Source of the DNA: Variovorax paradoxus
GTDB lineage: Bacteria > Pseudomonadota > Gammaproteobacteria > Burkholderiales > Burkholderiaceae_C
Reading direction: 5' to 3'
NCBI GenBank assembly: GCA_016806145.1
Contig: CP063166.1
Location: 6,014,001 to 6,078,000 of the forward strand
DNA: 64,000 bases
Part shown: positions 1 to 8,315 of the stretch, piece by piece
Numbering within the stretch: the stretch's first letter is position 1
Layout of the letters: each line of letters starts with the position of its first letter
Position numbers and translations under genes: made by a program
The notes under the pieces: model-generated
What the model was told of the DNA's origin: nothing
The model's input: the letters and a program-made list of their open reading frames with translations, nothing else
Databases searched by the model: none

Positions 1-602
1 CGACCGAGACCACCGAGGCCACCGTGCAGGGCCCCTACTACTGGGACGGCGCGCCCGAGCTGCCGCTGGGCGCCGACATCGCGCCGGGCGTGCGCGGCGA
101 ACCGGCCTTCTACAGCGGCCGCGTCAGCGACACGCGCGGCGAGCCGCTCGCGAACGCGCTGCTCGACGTCTGGTCGGGCGACGGCGAGGGCGTCTACGAC
201 ATGCAGGTCGAGGGCGCGGGCATGGCGGCGCGCGCGCGCATCCGCACCGACGCCGAGGGCCGCTACTGGTTCTGGTCGATCAAGCCCTCGTACTACCCGG
301 TGCCGGTCGACGGCCCGGTGGGCCGCATGCTCGACGGCATGGGCCGCCATCCGAACCGGCCCGGCCACATCCACATGAAGGTGGCGGCCGAGGGCCACGT
401 GCCGGTGACCACGCACCTGTTCGTCGCGGGCAGCCCCTACATCGACTCCGACGCGGTGTTCGGCGTGCGGCCCAGCCTCGTCGTCGACTTCGAGGCCCAT
501 GCGCCGGGCCGCGCGCCCGACGGCCGCGCGCTCGAGCGGCCCTACTGGTCCGCGCACTACGACTTCCATCTGCAACCCGCCACCTCGAACGCCCTCTCAT
601 GA
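1..602 (+). CDS. Intradiol ring-cleavage dioxygenase, hydroxyquinol 1,2-dioxygenase type (5' end missing)
   Basis: Partial gene; the frame is open from base 3 and reads TETTEATVQGPYYW, the usual entry into the intradiol catalytic domain, so the N-terminal dimerisation helices lie outside the window and the GTG at 24 is not the true start. The domain carries the expected non-haem Fe(III) ligands: a Tyr in VYDMQ, a Tyr in YYPVPVDGPVG and the two His of RPGHIH. The strings DGPVGRML and SDAVFGV are typical of hydroxyquinol rather than catechol dioxygenases, which cleave 1,2,4-trihydroxybenzene to maleylacetate. Substrate choice is inferred from motif likeness only. The stop overlaps the next start (ATGA), so it is translationally coupled to the citrate-synthase-like gene. 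Confidence 0.85.
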   Translation, partial: TETTEATVQGPYYWDGAPELPLGADIAPGVRGEPAFYSGRVSDTRGEPLANALLDVWSGDGEGVYDMQVEGAGMAARARIRTDAEGRYWFWSIKPSYYPVPVDGPVGRMLDGMGRHPNRPGHIHMKVAAEGHVPVTTHLFVAGSPYIDSDAVFGVRPSLVVDFEAHAPGRAPDGRALERPYWSAHYDFHLQPATSNALS

Positions 603-1405
603 AAATCGGCAAATCCACCGTCCCGCGCACCGCCATCTGCACCTCGGACGAACACACCATCGTCGTGCGCGGCCAGGACCTCTGCCGCGACCTGATCGGC
701 CGCGTCTCGTTCTCGGACTACTTCTTCCTGCTGCTCACCGGCCGCCGTCCCGACGCGGCCTGCAGCGCGGTGCTCGACGCCACGCTGGTGGCGATCGCCG
801 AGCACGGCCTGGTGCCCAGCGTGCAGGCCAGCCGCATGACCTTCGCGGCCGCGCCCGATGCGCTGCAGGGCGCGGTGGCCGCGGGCATCCTGGGCTGCGG
901 CTCGGTGATCCTCGGCGCCTCCGAAACCGCGGGCCGGCTGTTCGCCGGCGTGGCGGCGCGCGTCGACGCGGGCGAAGCGCTCGACGACGTGGCGGCCGAC
1001 ACCCTTCGCGCGTTGAAGGAAGGCCGCCAGGCCATCCCCGGCTACGGCCATCCGCTGCACAAGGCCAACGATCCGCGCGTGGACCGGCTGATCGAGGTCG
1101 CGACCGAGGCCGGCGCCAACCTGCGCTACGTGCAGATCGCGCAGGCGCTCGAGCGCGCCATTCCCGCCATCGTGGGCCGCGAGCTGCGCATGAACGTCTC
1201 GGCCGCGATCCCGGCCGTGCTGCTGGGCGTGGGCTTCCCGGTGGCCTCGCTGCGCGGCGTGCCGATCCTCGCGCGCACCGCGGGGCTGATCGCGCACCTG
1301 GCCGAGGAGGCCGAGTCGCCGAGCGGCTTCGCGCTGTCCTACCAGGCCACGCGCGAGCTGCAGTACGAGGGCGAGCTGCCCGCCGGTTTCGGGAGCGCCG
1401 CATGA
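599..1405 (+). CDS. Citryl-CoA lyase / citrate synthase-like protein
   Basis: A 268-residue protein of the short citrate synthase superfamily, much shorter than full citrate synthase (about 430). It carries the signature PGYGHPLHK around residue 146, containing the catalytic His. Single-domain members are annotated as citryl-CoA lyases and cleave citryl-CoA or related acyl-CoAs. It overlaps the upstream dioxygenase and the downstream Bug gene by 4 bases each, so three genes form one operon. That context suggests a role in processing a CoA-activated product of an aromatic or tricarboxylate pathway; this is inference. The family call is solid, the substrate is not. Confidence 0.8.
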   Translation: MKIGKSTVPRTAICTSDEHTIVVRGQDLCRDLIGRVSFSDYFFLLLTGRRPDAACSAVLDATLVAIAEHGLVPSVQASRMTFAAAPDALQGAVAAGILGCGSVILGASETAGRLFAGVAARVDAGEALDDVAADTLRALKEGRQAIPGYGHPLHKANDPRVDRLIEVATEAGANLRYVQIAQALERAIPAIVGRELRMNVSAAIPAVLLGVGFPVASLRGVPILARTAGLIAHLAEEAESPSGFALSYQATRELQYEGELPAGFGSAA

Positions 1406-2352
1406 AGCGCCGCCTGCTGCTGGCCGGCGCGCTGCTGGCCACGGGCGCGGCGCTCGCGCAGGCGCCGGGCGCCGCGCGGCCGCTGAAGATCGTCGTGCCC
1501 TTCGGCGCCGGCACCTCGACCGACATCGTCGGCCGCATCCTGGCCGATGCGCTGGGCCGCCAGCTCGGCACCGGCGCGATCGTCGAGAACAAGCCCGGCG
1601 CGGGCGGCGCCATCGGCAGCGAGCAGGTCGCGCGCGCCGGCGCCGACGGCCAGACCCTGTTGCTGGGCACGGTGGGCACGCACGCCATCAACCCCTCGCT
1701 CTACAAGCGGCTGAGCTACCAGCCGCTGCGCGACTTCGTGCCGCTGGGCTTCATCGGCGCCACGCCCACGCTGCTGGTGGTGCCCGCCGGCTCGCCGTGG
1801 AAGCGCGTGGCCGACCTGGGCAACGCGAACGGCAACGTGAACTTCGCCTCGGCCGGCAACGGCACCTCGGGCCACCTGGCCGGCGAGCTGCTCAACGTGC
1901 GGCTCGGCAAGAGCTTCATGCACGTGCCCTACCGCGACGGCGCGCAGGCCATGACCGAGCTGATGGCCGGCAACGTGCAGTTCATGTTCTATCACCCGGC
2001 CGCGGTGCTGCCGCAGGTGCGCGCGGGCAAGCTGCGCGCGATCGGCGCCTCGGGCGCGAAGCGCAGCGCCGCCGCGCCCGAGGTGCCCACGCTGATGGAG
2101 CAGGGCGTGAAGGACTTCGACCTCGTCGCCTGGTTCATGTTGTACGCGCCCGCCGGCATGCCCGCCGCGCAGCGCGACCGGCTGCGCGAGGCCACGCGCC
2201 AGGTGCTGGCCCAGCCCGAGGTGCGCGAGAAGCTCGCGCAGCAGGGCATCGAGCAGGCCGAGATGAACGCCGACCAGCTCGACGCCTTCGCGCGCACCGA
2301 GATCGCCAAGTGGGGCGAGGCGGTGCAGCGCTCGGGCGCGCAGGTCGATTGA
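1402..2352 (+). CDS. TTT-family (Bug) periplasmic substrate-binding protein
   Basis: A 316-residue Bug/TctC family protein. A Sec signal peptide (MKRRLLLAGALLATGAALAQ) is followed by the family entry RPLKIVVPFGAGTSTDIVGR and the P-x-A-P-x-V-P-T-like segment near the C-terminus. Such proteins bind carboxylates in the periplasm and deliver them to TctAB permeases; no permease is in this window. The start at 1402 is chosen because it gives the signal peptide and overlaps the citryl-CoA lyase stop (ATGA). The upstream open frame to 499 is antisense-type noise. The ligand may be an aromatic acid or di/tricarboxylate from the same operon. Confidence 0.9.
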   Translation: MKRRLLLAGALLATGAALAQAPGAARPLKIVVPFGAGTSTDIVGRILADALGRQLGTGAIVENKPGAGGAIGSEQVARAGADGQTLLLGTVGTHAINPSLYKRLSYQPLRDFVPLGFIGATPTLLVVPAGSPWKRVADLGNANGNVNFASAGNGTSGHLAGELLNVRLGKSFMHVPYRDGAQAMTELMAGNVQFMFYHPAAVLPQVRAGKLRAIGASGAKRSAAAPEVPTLMEQGVKDFDLVAWFMLYAPAGMPAAQRDRLREATRQVLAQPEVREKLAQQGIEQAEMNADQLDAFARTEIAKWGEAVQRSGAQVD

Positions 2353-2397
2353 TCGGTTCGAAAAAAAAAGCGGGACCTCCCGCGACAGGAGACAGAC

Positions 2398-3363
2398 ATG
2401 CGTACCCGATTCCAATGGCTGGCCGGCCTCTTCCTGGCCCTGGCCTGCAGTCTCGCCCTGGCCCAGGGCACGGCCTGGCCCAACAAGCCGATCCGCATCG
2501 TGGTGGGCTTCGCGCCCGGCACGCCGCCGGACATCTTCGCGCGGCTCTACGGCGACTACATGGGCAAGCAGCTCGGCGTGCCGGTGGTGATCGACAACAA
2601 GCCGGGCACGGCCGGCAACCTCGCGTCCGACACCGTGGCCAAGGCGCCGCCCGACGGCTACACCTTCCTCTACAACCTCTCGACCGCGTTCACGATCAAT
2701 CCCTACATCTACGCCAAGCTGCCCTTCGATCCGCAGAAGGACCTGGTGCCGGTCGCCACCACGATGCGGCAGGGGCTGGTGCTGATCGCGAGCCCGAAGC
2801 TGCCCGCGAAGTCGATCAAGGAACTGCTGGCCGCCGCGAAAGCGAAGCCGGGCTCGATCTCGCATGCCTCCTACGGCGCGGGCAGCCCCTCGCACCTGAT
2901 CGTGGAATGGCTCAAGGACGAGACCGGCACCGACATGCTGCACGTGCCCTACCGCGCGAGCCCGGTGGCCGACGTGATCGGCGGCCAGGTCGACACGGTG
3001 ATGGAGCCGATCGCCACCGGCTATCCGCTGATCAGCAGCGGCCGCGTGCAGGCGCTGGCCTATTCGGGCCCGAGCCGGCATCCGGCCATGCCCGAGGTGC
3101 CCACGCTCGCCGAGGTGGTGCCGGGCCTCACGATGACCTCGTGGCACGGCCTGTGGGCGCCGGCCGCGACGCCGGCCGCGATCCAGCAGCGCTTCAACGC
3201 CGTGATGATCGAGGCCAGCAGGGACCCCGATCTCGCGAAGCGCATCCGCGAGCTCAACAGCGAGCCGCTGGGCCTCACGCAGGCCGAGATGACGGCGGCG
3301 CTGCGGCGCGACGCGGAGATCTACAGCCGCATCGTGAAGGCGAAGAACATCCGCGTCGACTGA
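2398..3363 (+). CDS. TTT-family (Bug) periplasmic substrate-binding protein
   Basis: A second Bug family binding protein, 321 residues, 45 bases after the first. The signal peptide ends near CSLALAQG; the mature protein starts WPNKPIRIVVGFAPGTPPDIFAR. A strong ribosome-binding site (acaggaga) lies just before the start. It is clearly diverged from its neighbour, so this is an old tandem pair rather than a fresh duplication. It probably binds a related carboxylate. It ends 7 bases from the stop of the convergent ghrA gene. Confidence 0.9.
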   Translation: MRTRFQWLAGLFLALACSLALAQGTAWPNKPIRIVVGFAPGTPPDIFARLYGDYMGKQLGVPVVIDNKPGTAGNLASDTVAKAPPDGYTFLYNLSTAFTINPYIYAKLPFDPQKDLVPVATTMRQGLVLIASPKLPAKSIKELLAAAKAKPGSISHASYGAGSPSHLIVEWLKDETGTDMLHVPYRASPVADVIGGQVDTVMEPIATGYPLISSGRVQALAYSGPSRHPAMPEVPTLAEVVPGLTMTSWHGLWAPAATPAAIQQRFNAVMIEASRDPDLAKRIRELNSEPLGLTQAEMTAALRRDAEIYSRIVKAKNIRVD

Positions 3364-3370
3364 GCGGCGC

Positions 3371-4291
3371 TCAGTAGCCGCGCACCGGATCGACCACGCC
3401 TGCGACCGGCAGCCCCTGCTCCATCGCGCGGATCTTGCCGGCGATCTGCGCGATCGACTCCTCGCGCAGCGTGCGCGCCGAGCCGTGCGGCGTCACGACG
3501 ATCTTGGGATGGCGCCAGAAGGCATGGTCGGCCGGCAGCGGCTCGACCTGGAACACGTCGAGCGTGGCGCCCGCGAGCTGGCCGCCGTCGATCAATGGAA
3601 TGAGGTCGTCCTCGACCAGGTGCGCGCCGCGCGCGATGCTGATCAGGTAGCCCTCGGGCCGCAGCTTGCCGAGCGTCTCGCGGTTGAGGATGCCGCGCGT
3701 GGCCTCGGTCAGCGGCAGCAGGTTGACCAGCACGCGCGTGGACGACAGGAACTCGTCGAACTGCGCCTCGCCGCTGAACACGCGCACGCCCTCGATCTGC
3801 TTGGGCGAGCGGCTCCAGCCCAGCACCGGGAACTCGAACTGCGCGACCGCCTTCGCGACCCGTTCGCCGAGCACGCCCAGGCCCATGATGCCGACCGGGA
3901 AGTCGCTGCGCGCCTTCGGGCGGCGGTAGCTCCACTTGCCTTCGCGCGCATCGGCCTCGTAAGCATCGAACTCGCGGAAGTGGCGAATCAGCGTGTGGCA
4001 CACGTATTCGGCCATCTGCACCGACATGCCCGCGTCGTCGAGCCGCACGATGCGCGTGCCGGTTGGAATGCGGAGCTTGAGCAGCGCGTCGACGCCGGCG
4101 CCGATGTTGAAGATGCCGCGCAGCGCGGGCTGCTCGTCGATGAACTGCTGCGGCGGCGCCCACACGACCGCATGGTCGGCCTGCGGCGCGCCGGGGCGCC
4201 AGGCTTCGATCTCTGCGTCGGGCAGTTCGGCCTTCAGGCCTTCGATCCAGGGGTCGGGACGGTTGTCGGTGAGGTAGACGGTGATTCGCAT
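3371..4291 (-). CDS. ghrA: Glyoxylate/hydroxypyruvate reductase A
   Basis: A 306-residue D-2-hydroxyacid dehydrogenase of the GhrA type, which reduces glyoxylate to glycolate and hydroxypyruvate to D-glycerate with NAD(P)H in the cytoplasm. Visible features: the N-terminal string NIGAGVDALL, the Rossmann motif GIMGLGVLGERVA, the catalytic Arg in SIARGAHLV and the catalytic His in VTPHGSA. The C-terminus PVAGVVDPVRGY is typical of the subfamily. It is a single gene converging on the Bug operon; nothing in the sequence ties it to that operon's substrate. Confidence 0.9.
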   Translation of the reverse strand: MRITVYLTDNRPDPWIEGLKAELPDAEIEAWRPGAPQADHAVVWAPPQQFIDEQPALRGIFNIGAGVDALLKLRIPTGTRIVRLDDAGMSVQMAEYVCHTLIRHFREFDAYEADAREGKWSYRRPKARSDFPVGIMGLGVLGERVAKAVAQFEFPVLGWSRSPKQIEGVRVFSGEAQFDEFLSSTRVLVNLLPLTEATRGILNRETLGKLRPEGYLISIARGAHLVEDDLIPLIDGGQLAGATLDVFQVEPLPADHAFWRHPKIVVTPHGSARTLREESIAQIAGKIRAMEQGLPVAGVVDPVRGY

Positions 4292-4345
4292 GGAGCGAAT
4301 CTTAGAGGCCCCAAGCGGCGGCGGCGGTCGCCGAGGCGGCCCTCC

Positions 4346-4735
4346 TCACCACTCGCGCCATTCCTCGGTGATGTCCTCGCCCTCGGTCTCCAGGCCCGCA
4401 TGGCCCGCGGCCGCGATGATCAGCTCGCACAGGTCCTCGCGCTGGTCGGTCTCGATCAGGCTGCCCTCGCTGTCCTCGTTGAGGCGGTTGAGCTGCAGCA
4501 CCACGCGCTCGACGGCCGCGAGGATCGCGGCGTCGCGCTTCGCCTCCGAGGCCTCGTCGATCGCCGCCAGCGTCGCGAGGTACTCGTCGACGATCTCGGT
4601 GCAGCGGTCGACCTCGGCCTGCGTGTAGCCGGGGTCGAATTCGGGATCGTGGTCCGCGTCCTCCTCGTCGTTGCGCATGTAGTCGACCATGCTCGCGAGG
4701 GTCTTGTCCTTCAGGGCCTGCAGTTCGGGTGTCAT
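4346..4735 (-). CDS. Conserved hypothetical acidic protein
   Basis: A 129-residue very acidic, predicted helical protein (MTPELQALKDKTLASMVDY... EDITEEWREW) with no domain I recognise. Start 4735 is preferred over the longer frame from 4810 because the extra 25 residues are Arg/Cys-rich and look non-coding, and a GGAG-like site lies about 11 bases before 4735. It sits between ghrA (same strand) and the divergent EthD-like gene. The C-terminal half with regularly spaced Glu/Asp and Leu suggests a soluble cytoplasmic protein. Function unknown. Confidence 0.65.
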   Translation of the reverse strand: MTPELQALKDKTLASMVDYMRNDEEDADHDPEFDPGYTQAEVDRCTEIVDEYLATLAAIDEASEAKRDAAILAAVERVVLQLNRLNEDSEGSLIETDQREDLCELIIAAAGHAGLETEGEDITEEWREW

Positions 4736-4854
4736 CGGTCTGTCGCTCCGTTCGTCTAAGAGATCGCCGCACGAGCGCCGGGGGCGACAGCCCACGCCTT
4801 GTGTGCCCATGCGCCATCTCCTATGCTCGATCGTTCAATCCGGAGACCCTACCC

Positions 4855-5169
4855 ATGATCAAAGTCAGTGTGATGTACCCCTACACCGAAGGCGCCCGCT
4901 TCGACCACGATTACTACCGCGACAAGCACATGCCCCTGCTGAAGGCGCGCATGGGCGACGCCTGCAAGTCCTACACCATCGACAAGGGCCTGGCCGGCGG
5001 CGCGCCCGGCGCCAAGCCCACCTACGTCGGGATGTGCCACGTGTTCTGCGATTCCGTCGAGGCCTTCCAGGGCGCCTTCGGCCCGCATGCCAAGGAGATC
5101 CTCGGCGATGTGAGGAACTACACCGACATCGCGCCGGTGATGCAGATCAGCGAAGTGGTGGTCGGCTGA
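4855..5169 (+). CDS. EthD-family protein
   Basis: A 104-residue dimeric alpha/beta-barrel (EthD) protein. The start MIKVSVMYPYTEGARFDHDYY, with the conserved Tyr/His pair in YRDKHMPLL, is diagnostic. EthD proteins occur beside P450s or catabolic enzymes and some act as small decarboxylases or dehydratases; most have no proven function. The gene is monocistronic here. A near-consensus Shine-Dalgarno (cggaga) precedes the ATG at 4855. The longer frame upstream would overlap the divergent gene and has no family likeness. Confidence 0.85.
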   Translation: MIKVSVMYPYTEGARFDHDYYRDKHMPLLKARMGDACKSYTIDKGLAGGAPGAKPTYVGMCHVFCDSVEAFQGAFGPHAKEILGDVRNYTDIAPVMQISEVVVG

Positions 5170-5215
5170 ACGGCCGCCCGCCCACCCTCGCTTCCCTCGC
5201 GCCGGTGCCGCCGCC

Positions 5216-6196
5216 TCAGGCGGCCCTGGCCTGGCGCCGGCGCAGCCACAGCCGGCGCACGCCCCACAGCACGGGCACCAGCAACAGCAGCCACGGCAAC
5301 ACCGCCGCCACGAAGGTGATCAGGCTGCCCACGCTCTCGGCCAGCACGCGGCCCGCGTTGCGCAGGGCCTGCGTCATCGGGTTGTAGCTCTCGCCGCCGC
5401 CGACCAGCGCGCGCACGGTGGTGAACTGGATCTGGATGTGCTGCTTGCTGGTCTGCTGCTGCAGCACCTTGCGCTGCGTCGCCGAGGCATCGAGCTCGGC
5501 CTGGGTGTCGGCCAGCGTGCGCTGGATCTGCAGCAGGTCGGCCATGGTGCGCTTGGTGGTGGTGTCGCGCAGCATGACGCGCAGGCTGTCGCGGAACTCG
5601 GTGCGGTTCTTGATGCGCGCCTCGACGTCGATCACCTCGGCGGTCTTGTCCTCGCTGGTGGTGTTGTGCGCCACCACCTTCGCCACGCCCGCGAGGCCGG
5701 CCAGCAGCTTCTCGACGTCGGCCGGCTCCACGCGCATCTCGAGCGTGGCATTGCCGGCCTGCTGCGGCGTCTCGCGCAGCAGCGAGGACGACAGCAGCTC
5801 GCAGCGCAGGGTGCCGCAGAGGTCGCGCACCTTGCCCCAGGATTCGGCGAGCTGGTCGGGCGCGACCTCGACGTTGAGGTCCTGGCGGATCGCGAGGTAG
5901 CGCTGCAGCGGCGCGCTCTCGCCCGCCTGCTTCCCGGCCTGCTGGTCGAGCGACATCGCGACGGGCGCGGGCGCAGGCGGCGCGGACTCGGCCATGCGCC
6001 TGGACTCCATCGCGCCGCCGGCCGCGTAGTTGCCCGAAGGCCGGGCCGCGGCGGCATCGACTTCCGCGGCCGCGTCGCGCCGCTCGCAGGCGCCGAGCGT
6101 CAGCGCCGCGGCCAGCGCGAGCAGCAGCACGCGCGGGCGGGCGCCGAGGCGCTGGAAGGGGGAGAACGAAGAGAGCTGCGGCGGGCGATGCGTCAT
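5216..6196 (-). CDS. DUF4349 domain lipoprotein with coiled coil and C-terminal membrane segment
   Basis: A 326-residue envelope protein. The N-terminus has a lipoprotein signal (LLLALAAALTLGAC), so Cys is probably lipidated. The DUF4349 core follows (RYLAIRQDLNVEV), then a Gln/Glu-rich helical stretch of coiled-coil type (TLADTQAELDASATQRKVLQQQ) and a C-terminal hydrophobic segment (LITFVAAVLPWLLLLVPVLW) ending in Arg residues. The start at 6196 is supported by an AAGGA site 6-7 bases upstream; the annotatable ATG at 6223 lacks one. DUF4349 proteins are found in many bacteria and have no firmly assigned role. Confidence 0.85.
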   Translation of the reverse strand: MTHRPPQLSSFSPFQRLGARPRVLLLALAAALTLGACERRDAAAEVDAAAARPSGNYAAGGAMESRRMAESAPPAPAPVAMSLDQQAGKQAGESAPLQRYLAIRQDLNVEVAPDQLAESWGKVRDLCGTLRCELLSSSLLRETPQQAGNATLEMRVEPADVEKLLAGLAGVAKVVAHNTTSEDKTAEVIDVEARIKNRTEFRDSLRVMLRDTTTKRTMADLLQIQRTLADTQAELDASATQRKVLQQQTSKQHIQIQFTTVRALVGGGESYNPMTQALRNAGRVLAESVGSLITFVAAVLPWLLLLVPVLWGVRRLWLRRRQARAA

Positions 6197-6242
6197 GAAG
6201 AATCCTTCAAGGGAAGTGGGCATCGCGGTGATACGGCCTGTC

Positions 6243-6307
6243 GGCGGCGCCGGGGTTAAAGCGGCGCCGCCATCTGGTAACAGCTTGCAAGCCCCGTGGA
6301 CCGGGGC
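6243..6307. terminator. Two GC-rich hairpins between liuD and the DUF4349 gene
   Basis: Two inverted repeats lie in the 118-base gap after liuD: GGCGGCGCC/GGCGCCGCC (6243-6251 and 6263-6271) and GCCCCG/CGGGGC (6291-6296 and 6302-6307). Reading out of liuD on the minus strand, the 6 bp hairpin comes first, with no T-run. They may mark the end of the leucine operon, but the terminator call is weak. Confidence 0.35.
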
Positions 6308-6314
6308 CGCTCAT

Positions 6315-8315
6315 TCAGGCCGCTGCGGCCATGCGCAGCAACTCGTCGCCCTCGGCCACCTGCTCGCCCGGCGCGAACAGCAGCTCCTCGACCGTGCCGT
6401 CGGCCGGCGCGGCGATGGTGTGCTCCATCTTCATCGCCTCCATCACCGCCAGCGGCTGGCCGCGGCTGACCTTGTCGCCGGCCTTGACCGCGAAGGACAC
6501 GACCTTGCCCGGCATCGGCGCCGTGAGGCGGCCGCCCTCGGCCTGCGTGTCGCCCGCATGGGCGAGACGGTCGATGGCGGTGATGCGGGTCGCGCCGCCC
6601 GCGGCGAACACGTGCGCGGTGGCATCGTCGAGGTAGACGTCGAGCGTCTGGCGCTGGCCCGCGAACTCGAGCTCGATCTCGCCCGCGGGCAGGCGGCCGA
6701 CGACCAGCGGACCGGCCACGCCGCCGGCCTCGAGCCACAGGCTGCCGTCGCGCTTGTAGGTCAGCAGCGCGCTCTGCTCGGCGCCGCGGAATTCGAAGTC
6801 GAAGCGGCGCGTGTATTCGCCGAGCGCGCGCCAGCCGTCGCGGCGCGCGAAGGGATCGATGCTGCCGGCCGGCGCCGCGGCGAGCGCGGTGCGCGCCACG
6901 GCCGCGGCCGCCGCCAGCGGCAGGCCCAGGGTCTCGCGGTCGAACAGCACGGCGCGCTCGCGCTCGATCAGCGCGGTGTCGAGGTTGGCCTTCGAGAACG
7001 ACTCGGTGGCCAGCACGCCGCGCAGGAACTGCACGTTGGTCGCCACGCCCACGATGTGGGTCTGCGCCAGTGCCGCGTCGAGCCGCGCGAGCGCCTCGTC
7101 GCGCGTGGCGCCGTGCACGATCAGCTTGGCGATCATCGAGTCGTAGAAGGGCGAGATCTCGCCGCCCTCGCGCACGCCGTCGTCGATGCGCACGCGGCTG
7201 CGCTGGAAGGCCGTGGCCTGCGGCTTGCGGTAGATGCGCAGGGTGCCAGTGGCGGGCAGGAAGTTGTTGTCGGGGTTCTCGGCGCAGATGCGCGCCTCGA
7301 TCGCATGGCCGTGGATGCGCAGCTCGGACTGCTGCGCGGGCAGCGTGCCGCCCGCGGCGACGCGCAGCTGCCATTCGACGAGGTCGAGGCCGGTGATGGC
7401 TTCGGTCACGGGATGCTCCACCTGCAGGCGGGTGTTCATCTCCATGAAGAAGAAGTTCATCTCGCCGCCGTCGCGCTGCTCCACGATGAACTCCACCGTG
7501 CCCGCGCCCACGTAGTCCACGGCACGCGCCGCGGCCACCGCGGCCTCGCCCATCTGCTGGCGCATCGCCTCGGTCATGCCGGGCGCGGGTGCTTCCTCGA
7601 GCACCTTCTGGTGGCGCCGCTGCACCGAGCAGTCGCGCTCGAACAGGTAGACGTAGTTGCCGTGGCTGTCGCCGAAGACCTGGATCTCGATGTGGCGCGG
7701 GCGCTGCACGTACTTCTCGATCAGCACCGCGTCGTCGCCGAAGCTGTTGATGGCCTCGCGCTTGCACGAGGCCAGCGCGGCCTCGAAGTCGGCCGCCTTG
7801 TCGACCGCGCGCATGCCCTTGCCGCCGCCGCCCGCGCTGGCCTTGATCAGCACCGGGTAGCCGATGCGGTCGGCCTCGCGCTGCAGCAGCGCCGGGTCCT
7901 GGTCGTGGCCGTGATAGCCGGGGACCAGCGGCACGCCGGCCTTCTCCATCAGTTGCTTCGACTCGGCCTTCAGGCCCATGGCCTTGATCGCCGAGGGCGG
8001 CGGGCCGATGAAGACCAGGCCGGCATCGGCGCAGGCCTGCGCGAACTCCTCGTTCTCGCTGAGGAAGCCGTAGCCCGGATGCACCGCCTCGGCGTCCGTG
8101 GCCTTGGCGGCCTCGAGGATCTTCTCCCAGCGCAGGTAGCTGTCCTTCGGCGCGCTGCCGCCCAGGTGCACCGACTCGTCGCAGGCGCGCACGTGGTTGG
8201 CATGCGCGTCGGCATCGGAGTACACGGCGACCGTGCGGATCGCCATGCGGCGCGCGGTGGCAGCGACGCGGCAGGCGATCTCGCCACGGTTCGCAATCAG
8301 GATCTTCTTAAACAT
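6315..8315 (-). CDS. liuD: Methylcrotonyl-CoA carboxylase biotin-containing alpha subunit
   Basis: A 666-residue acyl-CoA carboxylase alpha subunit: biotin carboxylase domain (residues 1-450; starts MFKKILIANRGEIACRV, ATP-grasp loop SAGGGGKGM, FMEMNTRLQVEHPVTE), a linker domain, and a C-terminal biotinyl domain with AVMEAMKMEH, where Lys629 is the biotin site. With the beta subunit encoded at 9810 it carboxylates 3-methylcrotonyl-CoA to 3-methylglutaconyl-CoA in leucine degradation. The assignment to methylcrotonyl- rather than propionyl- or geranyl-CoA rests on the isovaleryl-CoA dehydrogenase in the cluster. It is the last gene of the operon; its start overlaps the DUF4126 stop by 8 bases. 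Confidence 0.93.
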   Translation of the reverse strand: MFKKILIANRGEIACRVAATARRMAIRTVAVYSDADAHANHVRACDESVHLGGSAPKDSYLRWEKILEAAKATDAEAVHPGYGFLSENEEFAQACADAGLVFIGPPPSAIKAMGLKAESKQLMEKAGVPLVPGYHGHDQDPALLQREADRIGYPVLIKASAGGGGKGMRAVDKAADFEAALASCKREAINSFGDDAVLIEKYVQRPRHIEIQVFGDSHGNYVYLFERDCSVQRRHQKVLEEAPAPGMTEAMRQQMGEAAVAAARAVDYVGAGTVEFIVEQRDGGEMNFFFMEMNTRLQVEHPVTEAITGLDLVEWQLRVAAGGTLPAQQSELRIHGHAIEARICAENPDNNFLPATGTLRIYRKPQATAFQRSRVRIDDGVREGGEISPFYDSMIAKLIVHGATRDEALARLDAALAQTHIVGVATNVQFLRGVLATESFSKANLDTALIERERAVLFDRETLGLPLAAAAAVARTALAAAPAGSIDPFARRDGWRALGEYTRRFDFEFRGAEQSALLTYKRDGSLWLEAGGVAGPLVVGRLPAGEIELEFAGQRQTLDVYLDDATAHVFAAGGATRITAIDRLAHAGDTQAEGGRLTAPMPGKVVSFAVKAGDKVSRGQPLAVMEAMKMEHTIAAPADGTVEELLFAPGEQVAEGDELLRMAAAA

